Source: CAMDHY01 sp943372725
Lineage (GTDB): Bacteria > Pseudomonadota > Alphaproteobacteria > Rhizobiales > Segnochrobactraceae
Length of the DNA: 18,913 nt
Reading direction: 5' to 3'
Assembly (NCBI GenBank): GCA_943372725.1
Contig: CALRZT010000055.1
Span: forward strand, 1-18,913
In this document: positions 14,624 through 18,913 of the stretch, piece by piece
How the letters are laid out: the number at the start of each line of letters is the position of its first letter
Numbering within the stretch: position 1 is the stretch's first letter
The notes under the pieces: generated by a model
Seen by the model: only the letters and a program-made list of their open reading frames with translations
The model's database searches: none
What the model was told of the DNA's origin: nothing
Position numbers and translations under genes: made by a program

Positions 14624-15589
14624 ATGACGAAGCGGCTGATCCTGCACGTCGGGCAATCGAAGACCGGCACCTCCACCATCCAGGACTTCTTCGCCCACAA
14701 CCGGCGGCGGCTCGGGCGCGAGGCCGGCGTGCTCTATCCGCAGGCCGGCCGCCAGGGCGCGGCGCATCACCGCATCGCGGCGCTGTTCCTGCCCGCTGGC
14801 AACGCCGCCTGGATCCGCCGCGAGGATGCCGCGAGCCTCAGGGCGAGCCTCGACGAGGAGGTCGCGCAGTCCACCGCCGACACGGTGGTGGTCAGTTCCG
14901 AAGCGCTGTTCAATGCGCGCTCGATCGACGACGTGCGGACGTTCTTCGATGGCTTCACCGTCGAGATCCTCGTCATCCTGCGCCGCCAGGACCGCTGGCT
15001 CGATTCGCTCTACCAGCACCAGCTTAAGGTCGGCGAGACCGACCTCGAGCCGCAGGCCTGGCTGGCGGCGCGGGTCTCCACCCTCAACTATGCCGGCCGC
15101 GTCGGGCGCTGGGCCGACGTCTTCGGCGACGCGCACCTGCACATCGGCGTCTTCGAACCGGCGAACCTTTCGGGCGGGCTGATGGCCTTCTTCTTCCGCA
15201 CCGCCGGTCTGCCGGTGCCGGCGGACCTCGACGAGCCGCCGGCCCGCAACGAGCGGCTGTCGCGCCACGCCCTCGCCTATCTGCGCGCCGCGCGCCGCGA
15301 TCTCGCCGGGCCTGAGCGGCAGCGCCTCAGGCGGGCGCTCGAGCAGTGGTCGCAGGTGAACCCCGATCCCGCCCCCTGGCGCTTCTTCTTCTCTCCGGCG
15401 GAGCGCGCCGACATCCTCTCCCGCTGTGCGGCGAGCAACGCCGCCGTGGCGCGGCGCTTCCTGCCCGCTGCCGACGGCGTGCTCTTCCACGACACGGCGA
15501 TCGAGACGGCCTTCGAGCCCTATCCGGGGCTTCCTGCGGAGACGGCGGCGGCGATCGACCGGGCGGTGGCGGCGATGGCCGCCGAGTGA
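14624..15589 (+). CDS. Sulfotransferase-like P-loop protein
   Basis: A 321-residue protein. The N-terminal LILHVGQSKTGTSTIQDFF holds the 5'-phosphosulfate-binding loop (K13-T18). VVVSSEALF and then EILVILRRQDRWLDSLYQ (R120, S128) supply the 3'-phosphate motif. Mid-region segments such as QWLAARV-like helices and FEPANLSGG are found in sulfotransferase-like proteins of glycan loci. The acceptor is unknown. ATG 14624 was chosen over an in-frame upstream start because it directly precedes the first beta strand, with GAGGGG 3 nt upstream. It shares no obvious sequence identity with the divergent sulfotransferase beyond the fold motifs. The very large fused gene follows 184 bp later on the same strand. 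Confidence 0.83.
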   Translation: MTKRLILHVGQSKTGTSTIQDFFAHNRRRLGREAGVLYPQAGRQGAAHHRIAALFLPAGNAAWIRREDAASLRASLDEEVAQSTADTVVVSSEALFNARSIDDVRTFFDGFTVEILVILRRQDRWLDSLYQHQLKVGETDLEPQAWLAARVSTLNYAGRVGRWADVFGDAHLHIGVFEPANLSGGLMAFFFRTAGLPVPADLDEPPARNERLSRHALAYLRAARRDLAGPERQRLRRALEQWSQVNPDPAPWRFFFSPAERADILSRCAASNAAVARRFLPAADGVLFHDTAIETAFEPYPGLPAETAAAIDRAVAAMAAE

Positions 15590-15642
15590 GGCACCCGCGG
15601 GGGGTATCCTCGCGGCGGCACCTGGGCTAATCGACTAGCCGC

Positions 15643-15668
15643 GATCGGCCGCTCGGGCCGATTCTTCG
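15643..15668 (+). terminator. Weak hairpin terminator candidate after the sulfotransferase gene
   Basis: ATCGGCC (15644-15650) and GGCCGAT (15656-15662) form a 7-bp stem with a 5-nt loop, extendable by a G-U pair and followed by TTCTTC. A second small inverted repeat (GGCTA-atcgac-TAGCC, 15625-15640) lies just before. Termination here would give the next gene its own promoter. Confidence 0.35.
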
Positions 15669-15773
15669 ACCGCATTCGCCCGTTCTCGCCGCCGGTTGGG
15701 CATCCACCGGTGCCATCCACCGGGCCGCGGCGACCACCGGCCGGACGCGGCCAGTGCGAGGTGCTGCCGTACG

Positions 15774-18700
15774 ATGACGGATGCAACCCACTGCCTGTTC
15801 GTCGTGCCGATGCACCGCAGCGGCTCGTCGGCCTTTGCCCGCGTGCTCAACCTGCTCGGCGCGAACCTGCCGGACCGCCTGCTCGGCGCCACCAAGGCGA
15901 ACGCTCTCGGGCACTGGGAGCCGTCTGACGTCGTCCGCGTCAACGACCGTATCCTGGCGGCAGCGGACCTGTCATGGGACAGCCTGCTGCCGTTCCCGCC
16001 CGGCTGGTTCGACACGCCGGAGGCGCTGGCGCTCGAGAAGCCGGTGACGAGCGCGCTCCGCCGCAACTATGTCGGCCGGCCGCTGTGGCTGCTGAAGGAT
16101 CCGCGGCTCAGCCGCACGCTGCCGCTTTGGCTGAAGCGGATGCGGCCGATGACGGTGCGGGCGATCGCAGTCCACCCGGTGCGCAACCCCCTCGAGGTGG
16201 CCGAATCGCTGCGGGCCCGCGACGGCATGGACCTCGCCCGCGGGCTGCAGCTGTGGCTGCGCTACATGCTGGAGGGCGAGGCGAACACCCGTGCGCTGCC
16301 GCGCCTGTTCGTGCCTTACGACGACCTCCTGTCCGACTGGCGCGACGTCGCCGGCCGCATCGGCGAGCGCCTCGCCGTCCCGTGGCCGATCGGCGCGGAC
16401 GCCGCCGCCACGGCGATCGGCGACTTCCTGTCGGAAGGCCAGCGCCACCACCGCATCGCCCTCGCCGGCCGCACCGACGTGCCGCGCGACGTGCTCGCCG
16501 TCTACGAGGCGTTCCGCCGCCTCGTCCGCGATCCCGCCGACGTTTCGGCGCAAGCGATGCTCGACGAGGTCCGCCGCCGCCTCGACGGCGATGCCGCGCA
16601 GGCGATCGCCGAGGACGTGCGGGCCGAACGCCGTCGCGTGCGCGCCCGCGAGGACGAGGCCGCCGCCCGGCTCGCCGCGCTGGCCGCGCTGGCCGAGCGG
16701 ACCGCCGCCGTCTTCGGCCACGGCGCCGAGGCGCCGGCCGACGGCGGCGAGGCCGCCGCGGCGGATGCCCCCGCCCGCATCGAGGCGGCCCTCGTCGCGC
16801 TGTCGGCGGACGCGCCGATCGCGGGCGGGATCGACGATCCGGTGGCGCGCGCGGCCCTCACGGCGGAGCGCCTCGCCGCGCTCGCGGCGTCGCTGATGCG
16901 CGACGGCGTCCTCGGCGTTGGCCAGGCCAAGGCCGCGGACGCCGTCGACGTCGCCGCGCTGGAGACGGAACTCGCGCGCATCCAGGCGGAGCGGACGCGG
17001 GCCGAGGCGCTGGCGGGCGAGTTGCAGGAGCGCGTCGGGGCGATGCGCGCCGAGCGCGACCGCGTCGCCCGCGAACGCGAGACGGCGCGCCGCGAGCGCG
17101 ACCAGGCGCGCCGCGAACGCGATTCGATGCGCAAGGAAATCGACGGCCTGCATCTCGAGCTCGAGCGGCTTTGGCCGGAGCGGCGTCGCGAGGCGGAGGA
17201 GCGCGAGCGCCTCGCCACCGACAACCGCCGCCTCGCCAGCGCCGCCGACGATCTCCGCGCCGCCGCCGACCGCAGCCGCACGATGACGCGGGCGGCCGTG
17301 CGGCTGATCGAGACGGACTGGCGGGGACGCGTGGAGCGGGCGCACCTCGTGCTGCGCACCGCCCGGGCCGCCCTGCAGCCGGCCGACGGCCGGCGAAGCA
17401 CCTACGGGCCGGTGCTCGCCGCCCGGCTCGAGCTGCCGCTCGCGCCGCTGCCGCCGGTCGAGGAGCAGCTCGGGCGGGCCGGCCTCGCGCGGCCGCCCGC
17501 GCGCTCGGTGGTCTTCGCCCGCAGCCGCGCCGCGCGCCTCGCCGCCCGGCTCGCGCCGAGCCACTTCCTGCCGTCCTACTATGCCGAGCAGGCCGGGCTA
17601 CCGGGATCGGGGCGGACGGCGCTCCTCGAGCACTATCTCGCCGAGGGTCACCGCGCAGGGCTCGACCCGTCGCCGCTGTTCTCGACACGCCACTACCGCG
17701 CCGCCCATCTTCGCGGCGACGCGGACGTGCCGCCACTCCTCCACTATCTCGCGTCGGGGGCGGCGGCCGGCCTGTCGCCGCATCCGCTGTTCGACGCCGC
17801 CTTCTATGGCGAGCAGCTGCCGCCGGCGCTGCGCGGCGCCGTCGACCTCTTGCTCCACTACGACACCATCGGCTGGCGGAGCGGCCTCGACCCGCACCGG
17901 GCCTTCTCGACGGTCCACTACCTGAACCGCAGCCCGGACGTCGCCGGGGCCGGGCTGTCGCCGCTGATGCACTACCTGCTGCATGGCCGTGGCGAGGGGC
18001 GTGAGCCGAACCCGCTGTTCTGGGCGGGCTTCCTCGGCCGCGAGGGCCGGCCGGCCGCCGGCGACAGCCCGCTCCAGGCCTATCTGTCGCAGCGGGCGGC
18101 GCCCGACGACGCCGACGTCGGCGACCCGCACCCGCTGTTCACGGTTGCCCACTACCGCACCGTCGCGCGCCTCGGCCGGGACGATGCCGAGAGCCCGCTC
18201 GCGCACTTCTTCCGCGCCGGCATGGACCGCCTGCTGTCGCCCTCACCGGCGTTCGACGTCGACCACTATCTCGTTGCCGTCGGCGGCGAGACGGGCGGCC
18301 TGCACCCGCTGATCGACCTCCTCGCCGGACGCGGCGACGGGGACGTGGCGCCCCATCCGCTCTTCGATCCGGCCTTCTACAAGGCCGGCCGGATGCTGAA
18401 GGACTCCTACGCCGGACCGCCGCTCGCCGACTATCTCGCCAAGGTTCCGTCGCGGCTGCAGGTGGCGCCGCATCCGCTGTTCGACGCCGACCACTATCTC
18501 GCCCGGCATCCGCAAGTGGCGCGACAGGGCCTCAACCCGCTGCTGCACTACCTGTCGCGCGGCTGGCGCGAGGGATACTCGCCGCGGGCGGATTTCGATC
18601 CCCGCTTCTACCGGCGGGAACTCGGTCTGCCGCCCGCGGTCGACCCGTTCACCCACTATCTGCGCTTCGGCCAGGATCTCGACGTGCCGCGCAACGGCGC

Positions 18701-18913
18701 AGCCCGGCCGGGGACGTTCGACGGGCGACCGGTCGCGGCGGTAGCGCGGGTGACGGCGCCGCAGGAGCTCCCCGGTCTTCTCCCGTACGACCCTTTGGTT
18801 GGGAGCGTTCTGGTTGTTGCGCATGTTGTTGGTCGGGAGCGGTATGGGGGGGAGCGGTCCTTTCTCGACATGCTGGAGGGTCTGTCGGGGGTTGGGCTGA
18901 ACGTGGTGGCGGT
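15774..18913 (+). CDS. Giant fusion: sulfotransferase - coiled coil - repeats - GT4-like glycosyltransferase (3' truncated by window)
   Basis: Reading from ATG 15774, the frame stays open to the window end: 1,046 complete codons and no stop. Domain order: residues 1 to ~235, sulfotransferase with P-loop VVPMHRSGSSAFARVLNLLG (loop 12-20), GHWEPSDVVRVNDR, KDPRL (108-112) and VRNPLEVAESL (R137, S145); ~240-395, Ala-rich helical linker; ~396-504, heptad-rich coiled coil full of RRER and AERDR runs; ~596-973, ten repeats of 36-40 residues; from ~1009, VLVVAHVVG...YGGERSFLDMLEGL, the usual opening of a GT4-type (GT-B) glycosyltransferase. The likely role is building and sulfating an extracellular glycan. 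The ribosome-binding site is poor (GAGG 12 nt upstream). The end of the gene and the rest of the glycosyltransferase lie outside the window. Confidence 0.85.
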   Translation, partial: MTDATHCLFVVPMHRSGSSAFARVLNLLGANLPDRLLGATKANALGHWEPSDVVRVNDRILAAADLSWDSLLPFPPGWFDTPEALALEKPVTSALRRNYVGRPLWLLKDPRLSRTLPLWLKRMRPMTVRAIAVHPVRNPLEVAESLRARDGMDLARGLQLWLRYMLEGEANTRALPRLFVPYDDLLSDWRDVAGRIGERLAVPWPIGADAAATAIGDFLSEGQRHHRIALAGRTDVPRDVLAVYEAFRRLVRDPADVSAQAMLDEVRRRLDGDAAQAIAEDVRAERRRVRAREDEAAARLAALAALAERTAAVFGHGAEAPADGGEAAAADAPARIEAALVALSADAPIAGGIDDPVARAALTAERLAALAASLMRDGVLGVGQAKAADAVDVAALETELARIQAERTRAEALAGELQERVGAMRAERDRVARERETARRERDQARRERDSMRKEIDGLHLELERLWPERRREAEERERLATDNRRLASAADDLRAAADRSRTMTRAAVRLIETDWRGRVERAHLVLRTARAALQPADGRRSTYGPVLAARLELPLAPLPPVEEQLGRAGLARPPARSVVFARSRAARLAARLAPSHFLPSYYAEQAGLPGSGRTALLEHYLAEGHRAGLDPSPLFSTRHYRAAHLRGDADVPPLLHYLASGAAAGLSPHPLFDAAFYGEQLPPALRGAVDLLLHYDTIGWRSGLDPHRAFSTVHYLNRSPDVAGAGLSPLMHYLLHGRGEGREPNPLFWAGFLGREGRPAAGDSPLQAYLSQRAAPDDADVGDPHPLFTVAHYRTVARLGRDDAESPLAHFFRAGMDRLLSPSPAFDVDHYLVAVGGETGGLHPLIDLLAGRGDGDVAPHPLFDPAFYKAGRMLKDSYAGPPLADYLAKVPSRLQVAPHPLFDADHYLARHPQVARQGLNPLLHYLSRGWREGYSPRADFDPRFYRRELGLPPAVDPFTHYLRFGQDLDVPRNGAARPGTFDGRPVAAVARVTAPQELPGLLPYDPLVGSVLVVAHVVGRERYGGERSFLDMLEGLSGVGLNVVA
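17559..18692 (+). repeat. Ten degenerate 36-40-residue protein repeats
   Basis: Within the fused protein, units begin at SHFLPSYY, SPLFSTRHY, HPLFDAAFY, HRAFSTVHY, NPLFWAGFL, HPLFTVAHY, SPAFDVDHY, HPLFDPAFY, HPLFDADHY and RADFDPRFY. Each continues with a variable middle and then a PLxHYL-type element (LLEHYLAEG, LLHYLASG, LMHYLLHG, LLHYLSRG, FTHYLRFG) before the next xPLFD. The consensus matches segments I recall from large bacterial glycosyltransferases, where their function is not defined. DNA identity between units is low, so the repeat is old. Confidence 0.85.

Noticed and set aside
15701..15723. Direct repeat CATCCACCGG at 15701-15710 and 15714-15723 as a regulator site before the fused gene
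   Set aside because: Two GC-rich copies 13 bp apart are suggestive but no promoter elements lie nearby, so it may be chance.
15972..18004. Long open frames on both strands (plus 15974-18004, minus 15972-17564) inside the fused gene
   Set aside because: They are Arg/Ala-rich and featureless, while the frame from 15774 shows sulfotransferase motifs, a coiled coil and ten aligned repeats.
17559..18692. A CRISPR-like or DNA repeat array
   Set aside because: The periodicity exists at protein level only; unit DNA sequences diverge and there are no identical repeats with unique spacers.

Overview
The window is very GC-rich and densely coded. It looks like chromosomal DNA of an alphaproteobacterium, most likely Hyphomicrobiales. 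That placement is inferred from gene families (an FzlA-like GST-fold division protein, a two-gene-long UppP, an NDUFA9-like reductase, DUF1097, ThpR) and from the order NDUFA9-like / uppP / fzlA-like / queG / SDR. No rRNA or tRNA gene is present to fix the taxon, and I saw no CRISPR array, insertion sequence or phage gene.

Region 1 (1-7063) is housekeeping and signalling. Two consecutive GGDEF diguanylate cyclases (the first cut by the window edge) overlap by 4 bp. They are followed by a Bax-inhibitor-1 membrane protein with a clear intrinsic terminator, the RNA 2',3'-cyclic phosphodiesterase ThpR, a minus-strand pair of YjgN/DUF898 membrane protein and M48 zinc protease, a ChaC-type gamma-glutamylcyclotransferase, and a DUF1097 membrane protein. 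The DUF1097 gene lies behind a 455-bp leader holding a strikingly AT-rich island.

Region 2 (7120-12118) is the conserved envelope and tRNA block. The minus-strand operon fzlA-like - queG - SDR reductase is tightly coupled. Divergent to it is uppP (undecaprenyl-diphosphate phosphatase) with an unusual ~85-residue C-terminal tail. A complex-I NDUFA9-type NAD(P)-binding protein converges on uppP. An 8-bp inverted repeat brackets a -10-like hexamer between fzlA and uppP.

Region 3 (12331-18913) is accessory and looks like surface-polysaccharide modification: a left-handed beta-helix acyltransferase, a sulfotransferase with a KGPGG repeat tail, a second sulfotransferase, and a very large open reading frame that leaves the window without a stop. 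By my reading this last gene encodes at least 1,046 residues in one frame: an N-terminal sulfotransferase domain, an Ala-rich linker, a long coiled coil, ten degenerate 36-40-residue repeats of an xPLFDxxxY...PLxHYL type, and the beginning of what looks like a GT4 glycosyltransferase domain. Codon usage changes abruptly at about 18771, just before that last domain. This fused protein is the most interesting object in the window.
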